NCBI RefSeq assembly: GCF_003533305.1
Contig: NZ_DOEH01000014.1
Location: 11,882 to 75,881, forward strand
Origin: Providencia sp.
Lineage (GTDB): Bacteria > Pseudomonadota > Gammaproteobacteria > Enterobacterales > Enterobacteriaceae
Length of the DNA stretch: 64,000 nt
Direction of reading: 5' to 3'
Position 1 is the stretch's first letter; the number at the start of each line of letters is the position of its first letter. A program made the translations under genes and the position numbers. Below are positions 26,221 to 36,179 of this stretch, piece after piece. Below the pieces are notes generated by a model. The model saw only the letters and a list, made by a program, of their open reading frames with translations. It had not been told where the DNA came from and did not search any database.

Positions 26221-27555
26221 TTATAAAATAAATCTACTCAGATCTTCGTCTGCAACTAATTCGTCTAAGTGTTGTTTCACATAGTTAGCGTCAATTTGAA
26301 TTGACTGGCCACTACTTTCACTTGCATCGAAAGAAATATCTTCCATTAAACGTTCTAACACAGTGTGAAGACGACGAGCACCAATGTTTTCAGTGGATTC
26401 ATTTACTTGCCATGCGGATTCTGCAATTTTACGAATTCCATCTTCAGTGAACTCAATATTCACACCTTCAGTAGCCATCAGCGCTTTATATTGCTCAGTC
26501 AAAGAAGCGCTCGGCTCCGTTAGAATGCGAACAAAGTCTTCAGTCGTGAGTGCTTGTAGCTCAACACGAATCGGTAAACGACCTTGTAATTCAGGGATCA
26601 AATCTGATGGGCTAGAAACTTGGAAAGCGCCAGACGCAATAAACAGGATATGGTCAGTTTTTACCATGCCATGTTTCGTTGAAACTGTGCAGCCTTCAAT
26701 TAATGGCAGTAAGTCACGTTGTACGCCTTCACGAGACACATCAGGTCCTGAGCTTTGGCCACCACGTTTACAGATTTTATCGAATTCATCGATAAACACG
26801 ATACCATTTTGCTCAACCGCTTCGATGGCTTGCTCTTTTAGCTCTTCTGGATTGACTAATTTTGCTGCTTCTTCTTCAATCAGTAATTTGAAGGCTTCTT
26901 TGATTTTCATCTTGCGTGGTTTTTGTTTTTGCCCTGCAAGATTTTGGAACATTGATTGAAGTTGGTTGGTCATCTCTTCCATGCCTGGAGGCGCCATGAT
27001 TTCAACACCCATTGGGCTTGCTGAAACTTCGATTTCAATTTCTTTGTCGTCTAACTGACCTTCACGTAATTTTTTACGGAAAGTTTGGCGAGTTGGTGAT
27101 TGCTCATCAACAGACTCAGATTGTCCCCAGTTATTTTTTGCAGGCGGGATCAGTACATCAAGAATGCGCTCTTCTGCCATTTCTTCAGCACGGTAGCGAT
27201 TTTTTTCGATGGATTGATGACGTACCATTTTTATCGCGGAATCGGTCAAATCACGAATGATAGAGTCAACTTCTTTACCGACATAGCCTACTTCAGTAAA
27301 TTTAGTGGCTTCAACTTTGATGAACGGTGCATTGGCAAGTTTTGCAAGGCGACGTGCAATTTCTGTTTTACCTACACCAGTAGGACCAATCATCAAAATA
27401 TTTTTTGGTGTCACTTCATGGCGTAATGCTTCATTCAACTGCATACGGCGCCAGCGGTTACGTAGCGCGATAGCAACAGAACGTTTGGCCTTGTTTTGAC
27501 CAATAATATAATTGTCGAGTTCGCTGACAATTTCGCGTGGAGTCATTTCGGACAT
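26221..27555 (-). CDS. hslU: HslUV protease ATPase subunit HslU
   Basis: A 444-residue AAA+ unfoldase (E. coli 443 aa) that caps HslV and feeds it substrates such as SulA and RpoH. It begins [20 protein letters not shown], with the Walker [15 protein letters not shown] near residue 57, the GYVGKEVDS pore loop near 90, Walker [11 protein letters not shown] near 250, and the sensor-2 region [14 protein letters not shown] near 390. The C-terminus LSRFIL is the tail that inserts into HslV pockets to activate it. It lies 11 bases after hslV in the usual operon. Confidence 0.97.
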   Translation of the reverse strand: MSEMTPREIVSELDNYIIGQNKAKRSVAIALRNRWRRMQLNEALRHEVTPKNILMIGPTGVGKTEIARRLAKLANAPFIKVEATKFTEVGYVGKEVDSIIRDLTDSAIKMVRHQSIEKNRYRAEEMAEERILDVLIPPAKNNWGQSESVDEQSPTRQTFRKKLREGQLDDKEIEIEVSASPMGVEIMAPPGMEEMTNQLQSMFQNLAGQKQKPRKMKIKEAFKLLIEEEAAKLVNPEELKEQAIEAVEQNGIVFIDEFDKICKRGGQSSGPDVSREGVQRDLLPLIEGCTVSTKHGMVKTDHILFIASGAFQVSSPSDLIPELQGRLPIRVELQALTTEDFVRILTEPSASLTEQYKALMATEGVNIEFTEDGIRKIAESAWQVNESTENIGARRLHTVLERLMEDISFDASESSGQSIQIDANYVKQHLDELVADEDLSRFIL

Positions 27556-27566
27556 GCTAGCAATCC

Positions 27567-28097
27567 TTATGATTTTGAAGTGATTTCTTCAAAGTTGACA
27601 TTATGGTTGGTGTAAATACAGATATCACCCGCAATGGCGAGTGCTTTTTCAGCGATTTCTTTGGCACTTAAATCTGTATTTTCTAATAGTGCACGAGCTG
27701 CGGATTGTGCATATGGACCACCCGAGCCTATGGCAATTAAGTCATTCTCTGGCTGAACGACATCCCCATTACCTGTGATGATGAGCGATGTATGTTCATC
27801 AGCAACAGCGAGTAGCGCTTCAAGTTTGCGTAACATACGGTCTGTACGCCAATCTTTGGCTAATTCAACGGCTGCTTTTGTTAAATGCCCTTGATGCAAT
27901 TCGAGTTTACGTTCGAATAGCTCAAAAAGCGTAAATGCGTCTGCGGTGCCGCCAGCAAATCCTGCAATAACTTTATCATTATACAAGCGACGGACTTTGC
28001 GGACATTGCCTTTCATGACGGTATTACCCATCGTCGCCTGTCCATCACCACCAATAACGACCTGGCCATTACGGCGAACACTTACGATTGTTGTCAT
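27567..28097 (-). CDS. hslV: HslUV protease peptidase subunit HslV
   Basis: A 176-residue proteasome beta-type subunit, the same length as in E. coli. The N-terminal threonine nucleophile is exposed after Met removal ([11 protein letters not shown]). Other family features are [41 protein letters not shown] and the Na+-binding [13 protein letters not shown] region. It forms the double-hexamer proteolytic core. The operon is under heat-shock control in E. coli; upstream I see only a loose match to a sigma-32 -35 element and no clear -10. Confidence 0.97.
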   Translation of the reverse strand: MTTIVSVRRNGQVVIGGDGQATMGNTVMKGNVRKVRRLYNDKVIAGFAGGTADAFTLFELFERKLELHQGHLTKAAVELAKDWRTDRMLRKLEALLAVADEHTSLIITGNGDVVQPENDLIAIGSGGPYAQSAARALLENTDLSAKEIAEKALAIAGDICIYTNHNVNFEEITSKS

Positions 28098-28156
28098 GAG
28101 TTAGCCCCTGATTTTATGACAAAAGAGTACGGTTGGTTTTGATTTTCAAGAGAGAG

Positions 28157-28195
28157 ATTTCAAGTGATAGTTGTTGATTAACTATCACTTGAAAT
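28157..28195 (-). terminator. Hairpin between ftsN and hslV
   Basis: Perfect 16-bp stem (ATTTCAAGTGATAGTT and complement) with a seven-base loop; the minus-strand tail CTCTCTCTTG is only partly T-rich. Probably ends ftsN. Confidence 0.7.
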
Positions 28196-28263
28196 TTATT
28201 GAGAACAAAAACACCCACACATGAGTACGTTAGATCATTAGATGGGGTGGGGGAGGAAGTTTT

Positions 28264-29088
28264 TCAACCCCCTGACGCGCGAAGAATACAACCAGAAACA
28301 CCGACACCGGCTGCACGGTCACGCATTTTTTCTGCGGTTGACTTAGAATACGGGCCCAGTACGATACGATGCCAACCGCCACCTGCGGCTACACGGCTTT
28401 CAATACCTGCAAAAGCGAGTGTCGCCCGAACAGACTCAGCCTGATCAGCGGTGCGGAATGAACCACATTGCACCATCATATTTTGCATATTATTAATTGG
28501 TTTTGGTTCTGATTTTTTTTCAGGTTCAGCTTGCGAAATAGGGGCAACGGGTCGTGTTTCTGGTTTTGGTTCACTCGGAATCAGGGGTTTTCTTTGAACG
28601 GGTGGTTCAATAGGCTTAGTCGGCTCATTGATAATGACCTGAGAACGCGGTACAGGCTTGCCATTAAATGGAACCTCTTGCAGATTAGTGACCGGCTGAC
28701 GTCTATCTGAATCTATCTGCTCAAGCAATTGGCGCTGTTCTGGTGTTAAATCAGATTGGCGAATGATATTGCCCGCACCAGTTGTATTAGGCTGTTCTAT
28801 ATTAGGTGAATCAACGCCACGACGCTCTAATTCTTTAATATAGCGCCAGCGTTCTTCTGGTTTTGGTGGTAGCGTGCTACCTGCTGGTGGCGGAGTCACA
28901 GCACTGTTAGTTTGTGGCGCGTCTTTTTTATTGTGGGTGATATAAAATAAACCGCCGACAAATAGCCCGACAATAGCAACAGCAACAACCAACGTGGTGA
29001 TTGGTAGTCCTTGTGCTTTTTTCGATTTACCTTTGCTTTTTTTGCGGGCAGATGTTCGGCCTCGCGCTACATAATCTTTTTGTGCCAC
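28264..29088 (-). CDS. ftsN: Cell division protein FtsN
   Basis: A 274-residue bitopic inner-membrane protein. The cytoplasmic start MAQKDYVARGR followed by a Lys/Arg-rich stretch matches the FtsA-binding tail of E. coli FtsN. One transmembrane helix (about residues 30-52) precedes a Pro-, Lys- and Glu-rich periplasmic linker, and the last 70 residues form a SPOR domain (VQCGSFRTADQAESVRATLAFAG, with paired cysteines at the start and near the end) that binds denuded glycan. FtsN triggers septal synthesis by FtsQLB-FtsWI. It is shorter than E. coli FtsN (319 aa), the difference being in the linker. It lies downstream of cytR, as in E. coli. Confidence 0.93.
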   Translation of the reverse strand: MAQKDYVARGRTSARKKSKGKSKKAQGLPITTLVVAVAIVGLFVGGLFYITHNKKDAPQTNSAVTPPPAGSTLPPKPEERWRYIKELERRGVDSPNIEQPNTTGAGNIIRQSDLTPEQRQLLEQIDSDRRQPVTNLQEVPFNGKPVPRSQVIINEPTKPIEPPVQRKPLIPSEPKPETRPVAPISQAEPEKKSEPKPINNMQNMMVQCGSFRTADQAESVRATLAFAGIESRVAAGGGWHRIVLGPYSKSTAEKMRDRAAGVGVSGCILRASGG

Positions 29089-29162
29089 GCTATTAATTCG
29101 CTAGTTTATCAATCGTTAGTCGTCATTTAGATTCACATGTTACTTAACCTGAACGATTTTGC

Positions 29163-30191
29163 CTAGCTTTTAGGCGCTTTTGTACTCTCTCTGATGATTA
29201 AATCAGAATCTAGGAGGCGTGAACCTGCGATTACAGCGTTTCCTTTTATCTGTTCAAGCAGTAATTGCATTGCTTGAAGACCAATTTCAGTACGTGGCTG
29301 ATTGATGGTTGTGAGTGCAGGCAATGTATATTTAGCTTGATCTAAATTATCGAAACCTACAAAGGAGAGGTCATCTGGCAAGGTTAAACCCATTTTTTTT
29401 GCTTGCCACATTGCCCCTATCGCCATGATGTCACTATGACAAAAAATAGCCGTTGGTGGTTGAGGAAGTGAGAGTAACGTTTTCACCGCTTCAGCGCCAC
29501 CTTCGTGGGTGAAATCAGCTCTGAGAATATAATTCTCTCTCAGTCTTTCACCTGTCCGTAGCATGGCTTTTTTATAACCTTCTAGACGATATTGACTCAG
29601 CGGCATATTTTCTGGCCCAGCAATACAGGCAATGAGTTTATGGCCTTGTTTTTGAAGGTAATGAGTGGCATTAAATGCCGCTGTTAAATTATCAATATGT
29701 ACGGTTGGAAGTTTTAGCTCAGGCGCAAACTCATTGGCCATAATGATAGGGGGTAGATTTTTTTGTTCTTCAGTTGATACATCAAATGGCAAATTAGAGC
29801 CTAACAATATCATGCCATCGATTTGCTTAGTGATAATCAAGTTGATGAAAGCATTTTCTTGTTTTTGTTGATGTTTGCAATCACCAATTAAGACAAAGTA
29901 ACCTTCTTGTGCCGCAAGCTCTTCAATCCCACAGATCACATCGCTAAAGAAAGGATCGCGAATATTGGGGACGATCACGAGAATTGTTTTGGATTCATTG
30001 CGTTTGAAGCTTCGGGTCAGATTATGTGGATAATAACCAACATCAATAACAGCTTGCTCAACTTTTTGCCGCGTTTGCAGAGAAACTTTTTCAGGGTTCA
30101 TTAATGTTCTGGATACTGTTGCTGTTGATACACCCGCTGCACTTGCAACATCTTTCATCGTTGCTGTGTTATTGTGTGTTTGATTTTCCAC
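29163..30191 (-). CDS. cytR: LacI-family regulator CytR
   Basis: A 342-residue LacI/GalR regulator (E. coli CytR 341 aa). The helix-turn-helix TMKDVASAAGVSTATVSRTLMNP is at residues 11-33 with the hinge after it, then the periplasmic-binding-protein-like effector domain (ILVIVPNIRDPFFSDVI; DNLTAAFNATHYL; GFDNLDQAKYTLPALTTI). CytR represses nucleoside uptake and catabolism genes together with CRP and is released by cytidine. Between it and priA is a 330-base gap with a CRP-like site, in keeping with the CRP-dependent, self-repressed cytR promoter of E. coli. Confidence 0.93.
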   Translation of the reverse strand: MENQTHNNTATMKDVASAAGVSTATVSRTLMNPEKVSLQTRQKVEQAVIDVGYYPHNLTRSFKRNESKTILVIVPNIRDPFFSDVICGIEELAAQEGYFVLIGDCKHQQKQENAFINLIITKQIDGMILLGSNLPFDVSTEEQKNLPPIIMANEFAPELKLPTVHIDNLTAAFNATHYLQKQGHKLIACIAGPENMPLSQYRLEGYKKAMLRTGERLRENYILRADFTHEGGAEAVKTLLSLPQPPTAIFCHSDIMAIGAMWQAKKMGLTLPDDLSFVGFDNLDQAKYTLPALTTINQPRTEIGLQAMQLLLEQIKGNAVIAGSRLLDSDLIIRESTKAPKS

Positions 30192-30524
30192 AACGCCTTC
30201 CTTAGGGTTATTTAATCGATTGCTTTTATGAATGGCGCGAACACGTCATTATTTCTGATTAGAGGTCATTCTAATCGGTTTCACAACAATATCTGTTACC
30301 TAGTTTACATAAATTTTGTGACTTACGTCATTTTTTAGAGCTGCTTCGCAAATTTTGAAAATAATTGACGCGAAAAAACTTAAGGTAAATTTATGTGGGA
30401 TGAAATTTAACCAATTTAGCAAATTTAAAAAATAACTAAATACGTTAATTTATCAATAATACCCGCTCAATGTGTCGATACCACTTAAGTACTTTATACA
30501 TTACTGATATTAAATACATTATGA
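30192..30524 (-). promoter_or_regulatory. cytR promoter region with candidate CRP site
   Basis: No gene. At 30317-30332, TGTGACTTACGTCATT has a perfect left CRP half-site and a 3/5 right half-site. Confidence 0.4.
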
Positions 30525-32744
<2,220 letters not shown>

Positions 32745-32802
32745 TTATACGATGATATATCAATTAGTTGATTAGAATAACACAAAAAGTATTTGTTTTT
32801 CA

Positions 32803-32831
32803 TTGCGCGGTAAACAGATTTTCTGTATGAT
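32803..32831 (+). promoter_or_regulatory. Probable rpmE sigma-70 promoter
   Basis: -35 TTGCGC and -10 TATGAT with a 17-base spacer, about 130 bases before the rpmE ATG. Confidence 0.6.
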
Positions 32832-32837
32832 CCGCCG

Positions 32838-32960
32838 CCTTTGGTATGATTTATTTGTTTAAGCATATTAAACTTACCAATACATTAAATTCAATCAACA
32901 CGACGTGTGGTGTCCGGCGTTAGGGCTGGAATGGCGGCACGGCCTTAAAGAGGTTTTCCC
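32838..32960 (+). ncRNA. rpmE 5' leader, candidate L31 autoregulatory element
   Basis: The leader holds GC-rich complementary blocks (GTCCGGCGTTAGGGCTGG, GGCGGCACGGCC) just before AGAGG and the ATG, in an otherwise AT-rich intergenic region. Gammaproteobacterial rpmE leaders are known to bind L31 and repress translation. The structure was not computed. Confidence 0.5.
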
Positions 32961-33176
32961 ATGAAAAAAGGTATTCACCCTAAATACGAAGAAATTACTG
33001 CAACTTGTTCTTGCGGTAACGTTATGAAAGTTAATTCAACAGCAGGTCACTCGCTGAACCTAGACGTTTGTGGTAACTGCCACCCGTTCTATACTGGTAA
33101 GCAACGTGATGTAGCTTCAGGTGGTCGTGTTGATCGCTTCAACCAGCGTTTCAGCATCCCAGGCGCTAAGAAGTAA
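32961..33176 (+). CDS. rpmE: 50S ribosomal protein L31 (zinc-binding type)
   Basis: A 71-residue L31 of the zinc-ribbon type (E. coli 70 aa): [19 protein letters not shown], then [16 protein letters not shown] and the basic tail [10 protein letters not shown]. Zinc-ligand cysteines are present in TCSCG and CGNC, which distinguishes it from the Cys-less paralogue RpmE2/YkgM used under zinc starvation. L31 bridges the ribosomal subunits. AGAGG lies 7 bases upstream, and a strong terminator follows 10 bases after the stop, so it is monocistronic. Confidence 0.97.
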   Translation: MKKGIHPKYEEITATCSCGNVMKVNSTAGHSLNLDVCGNCHPFYTGKQRDVASGGRVDRFNQRFSIPGAKK

Positions 33177-33186
33177 TTTAGCCTGT

Positions 33187-33216
33187 AAAAAAAGGGGAAC
33201 TTGGTTTCCCTTTTTT
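33187..33216 (+). terminator. rpmE terminator
   Basis: An A7-GGGGAA / TTTCCC-T6 hairpin immediately after the stop. Confidence 0.88.
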
Positions 33217-33302
33217 GATGCATTGAACGGTATTGCGCGAACAACATATTGCACTTAGTAATAAATATGTTCCTCAATAAAGTTCAAATAATGCGGTTAA
33301 GA

Positions 33303-33338
33303 AAACCTGTTCAATTTAATGTTGAGCAGGTTTTTTTT
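33303..33338. terminator. Second terminator downstream of rpmE, shared with the lipoprotein gene
   Basis: Stem AAACCTGTTCAA/TTGAGCAGGTTT (one G-U pair), with T8 on the plus strand and TTTTC on the minus strand. It can end the convergent lipoprotein gene. Confidence 0.75.
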
Positions 33339-33382
33339 ATTTCAATGCCTTCAGATTTCGATACGGTAACCGATTATTTTAG

Positions 33383-34138
33383 TTAGCGTTTACGACAAGG
33401 GGCTGGTGCATAGCCGTTATCCGCAGGGAATGGGTTAGCTTCACAATCAGGTAACTCTTCACGGACTTCAAAGATTGCCACACCAATAACACCAATGTTG
33501 CGTTCATCACCTTGTACATTTTGATTCACATAAGACTCTTCTGGCGCTGCAAAACGGAAGGCGGCAACTTGATCGCTATTTTTGCGAAAGCCTTCAATAG
33601 TTAACTCACTATTTGGGCGAACTAAGTAGCCACTATTTTGATAAGACCCTACGCGACCATTGAGTACATCAATACCATCTACCGTTGTCACCACTTCATA
33701 AGTACGATTTTTATCTGCATTAGCAATAATCAGTTGATAACGTTGGCCTTCTTGAGCTGGCAGAATATATTGCCCTTGTTTATTACGATACATAGGCATT
33801 GTTCTTCCATTTTCATTTACGACTTTTACATTGACGGGCGATAACGAAACTTTGGATAACGTGCTGACATTGCTTGGTACTCGTTCACCGCGATAGTAAA
33901 TGGCCGCAGTGTCATAAGGTTTATCAGTTAGGCGGCTTGCGGCAACGGTAACGACCGCCGAATCAACATCTTCACCCCATTTAGTGCCTAGTTTTTTTGC
34001 TGATGACGCGGGTTCTGATAATTCTTGGGCTACATCTTGATCTTGGATCTGACTATATCGAGGAGAGGATGCGCATCCTGCTGTTATCAGTAAAGCACCA
34101 CCAAGTAAGCTTACAAAAGCCATATTGTATTTATTCAT
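33383..34138 (-). CDS. Uncharacterised lipoprotein
   Basis: A 251-residue predicted lipoprotein I do not recognise. The signal peptide MNKYNMAFVSLLGG ends in the lipobox ITAGC, so Cys is lipidated about 22 residues in. The body has no cysteines until two near the C-terminus (DCEANPF, APCRKR), which could form a disulfide. It contains a beta-rich stretch (MYRNKQGQYILPAQEGQRYQ, then NRTYEVVTTVDGIDVLNGR) that may be an immunoglobulin-like or adhesin-type fold. I chose start 34138 because AAGGA sits upstream; the frame also opens at 34153. In E. coli the rpmE-metJ interval holds the unrelated yiiX. Outer-membrane location is likely, since no Asp follows the Cys. Confidence 0.8.
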   Translation of the reverse strand: MNKYNMAFVSLLGGALLITAGCASSPRYSQIQDQDVAQELSEPASSAKKLGTKWGEDVDSAVVTVAASRLTDKPYDTAAIYYRGERVPSNVSTLSKVSLSPVNVKVVNENGRTMPMYRNKQGQYILPAQEGQRYQLIIANADKNRTYEVVTTVDGIDVLNGRVGSYQNSGYLVRPNSELTIEGFRKNSDQVAAFRFAAPEESYVNQNVQGDERNIGVIGVAIFEVREELPDCEANPFPADNGYAPAPCRKR

Positions 34139-34370
34139 TGCATAATCCTTCATTGTTTTTGTTGCTAACAGAGGTTATCAACTGATGTCGCAGAGTGTAG
34201 ATAAATACAAGCGATAAAACCTGAGGGGAATTCTGAAAGAGGAATAAATAGGAGTAATCTATACGTGGGTATTAAAGATTAATGCCACCTCTTTAATCGC
34301 GCAGTTTTAAGACTTTGCAAATAAAGGGATGGCACGAAATCAGTGGGATCAACCGAAATAACGAAGCTGA

Positions 34371-34688
34371 TTAGTATTCCCAAGTATCTGGGTCAATACC
34401 GAGCTCACGCATGATATCTTTCGCCGCTTCTGGGATCTCATCACTACGCTCTTTGCGTAAATCTTCATCATTTGGCAGTGGTTGTCCGGTGAACGCATGC
34501 AAAAACGCCTCACACAGTAATTCACTGTTAGTGGCATGACGTAGATTATTAATCTGACGGCGAGTGCGCTCATCGGTTAAAATTTTCAGTACCTTTAAAG
34601 GGATTGATACTGTAATTTTTTTTACCTGCTCACTCTTTTTGCCATGTTCAGCATACGGACTGACATATTCACCGTTCCATTCAGCCAT
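34371..34688 (-). CDS. metJ: Methionine repressor MetJ
   Basis: A 105-residue ribbon-helix-helix repressor, the same length as and nearly identical to E. coli Met[26 protein letters not shown], the DNA-contacting strand KKITVSIPL, and the S-adenosylmethionine-binding region [24 protein letters not shown]. With S-adenosylmethionine it binds tandem 8-bp met boxes, which are visible both between metJ and metB and upstream of metF. It is divergent from metB. Confidence 0.98.
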   Translation of the reverse strand: MAEWNGEYVSPYAEHGKKSEQVKKITVSIPLKVLKILTDERTRRQINNLRHATNSELLCEAFLHAFTGQPLPNDEDLRKERSDEIPEAAKDIMRELGIDPDTWEY

Positions 34689-34931
34689 GAGTTACCTTGG
34701 ATATATTCATTAATAATAAAAAATAATATGCGCATTACTTTTCAGATAAACTTGTTATAAGTCTCTAATCAGTACAAATTCAGCACATAAGCTAGAATTC
34801 ACTTTACTCAGTTTAACACAATTTTATTTGTGAAATGAATGAGCTAGGTTTTTTTGTGTGATTGATAATCAATTTACACATAATAATTAGGGCTGATTAT
34901 TTCATTAGTTGATATAAACGTAAAGAGGTTT

Positions 34932-34971
34932 AGACGTCTAGATATATTGACGTCCAAACATCTAGTGCGTA
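34932..34971. promoter_or_regulatory. Tandem met boxes between metJ and metB
   Basis: Five contiguous 8-mers: AGACGTCT, AGATATAT, TGACGTCC, AAACATCT and AGTGCGTA. The first is a perfect MetJ box and the next three match at 5 or 6 of 8 positions. Confidence 0.9.
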
Positions 34972-35005
34972 TGATTTGAGCTATCGTCAATCAGGAGAAG
35001 CGTTT

Positions 35006-36166
35006 ATGGCACACCAACCGTCGACTATCGCAATTCATAATGGATTAAATGAAGATCAGCAATTTGGCTGCGTTGTCCCGCCAATTTATTTATCCAGTAC
35101 CTATAATTTTACTGATTTTAATGAACCGAGAGCTCATGATTACTCACGAAGAGGTAATCCGGGACGTGATATTGTACAAAAAACATTAGCGCAGCTGGAA
35201 GGTGGTAGTGGAGCGGTAATGACGAACAGTGGAATGTCTGCTATTCATCTTTTATGTACTGTCTTTTTACAGCCGGGGGATCTGCTTGTCGCGCCCCACG
35301 ATTGCTATGGCGGTAGCTATCGTTTGTTTAATAGCCAAAGTCAAAAAGGTGCTTATCAAGTTCAATTTGTGGATCAGAGTAATGATGTTGAACTACAGGC
35401 AGCACTGGATAAAAAACCTAAATTAGTGCTCATCGAAACGCCAAGTAATCCATTATTGCGTATTTTTGATATACAACATATTGCACAGTTAGCGCATGAG
35501 GCTGGTGCGTTAGTGGTCGTGGATAACACCTTTCTTAGTCCGATTTTACAACAACCTATTGCGCTAGGGGCTGATTTTGTTGTGCATTCTTGTACAAAAT
35601 ATCTCAATGGTCATTCAGATATTATTGCAGGTGCAGTGATTGCAAAAGAAGAGAAATGGGCAATAGAATTAGCGTGGTGGGCTAATAATATTGGTGTAAC
35701 GGGTGGCGCATTTGATAGTTACTTGTTGTTAAGAGGAATTCGTACCCTTTCTCCTCGTATTTTACAACAGCAACAAAATGCCCATGAAATCGTAAAATAT
35801 CTTAAAGCTCAGCCTTTAGTGCGTAAATTGTATTATCCTGAATTAGAAGATCACGCAGGCCATGATATTGCGGTTAAGCAGCAAAAAGGTTTTGGTGCAA
35901 TGCTAAGTTTTGAATTTGATGGCGATGAACCACAATTGCGCCGTTTTCTTGGTGCATTAACCTTGTTTACATTGGCTGAATCATTAGGTGGTGTCGAAAC
36001 ATTGATATCGCATACGGCAACCATGACACATGCCGGCATGTCACCTGAAGCGCGCTTTGCCGCAGGTATTACTGATAGTTTACTGCGTATTTCTGTCGGC
36101 TTAGAAGATCCTCAGGATTTAATTGCAGATTTAAATCATGCATTTAAGGTTGCAGCACAACGTTAG
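35006..36166 (+). CDS. metB: Cystathionine gamma-synthase
   Basis: A 386-residue PLP enzyme, the E. coli length, joining O-succinylhomoserine and cysteine into cystathionine. The cofactor lysine lies in VLHSCTKYLNGHSD-type VVHSCTKYLNGHSD near residue 198, with YSRRGNPGRD and GAVMTNSGMSAIHL forming the phosphate site. I chose ATG 35006 (AGGAG upstream) over the in-frame TTG at 34976, which lies next to the last met box. metL follows after 13 bases in the same operon. Confidence 0.97.
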   Translation: MAHQPSTIAIHNGLNEDQQFGCVVPPIYLSSTYNFTDFNEPRAHDYSRRGNPGRDIVQKTLAQLEGGSGAVMTNSGMSAIHLLCTVFLQPGDLLVAPHDCYGGSYRLFNSQSQKGAYQVQFVDQSNDVELQAALDKKPKLVLIETPSNPLLRIFDIQHIAQLAHEAGALVVVDNTFLSPILQQPIALGADFVVHSCTKYLNGHSDIIAGAVIAKEEKWAIELAWWANNIGVTGGAFDSYLLLRGIRTLSPRILQQQQNAHEIVKYLKAQPLVRKLYYPELEDHAGHDIAVKQQKGFGAMLSFEFDGDEPQLRRFLGALTLFTLAESLGGVETLISHTATMTHAGMSPEARFAAGITDSLLRISVGLEDPQDLIADLNHAFKVAAQR

Positions 36167-36179
36167 CGGAGTTTTTTTG

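Noticed and set aside
26384..26959. 191-codon frame opposite hslU
   Set aside because: Antisense shadow of a conserved gene; composition follows from the hslU codons.
28097..28157. Sigma-32 promoter for hslVU
   Set aside because: CTTGAAA occurs twice on the minus strand, but no CCCCAT-type -10 lies at suitable spacing, so I did not call it.
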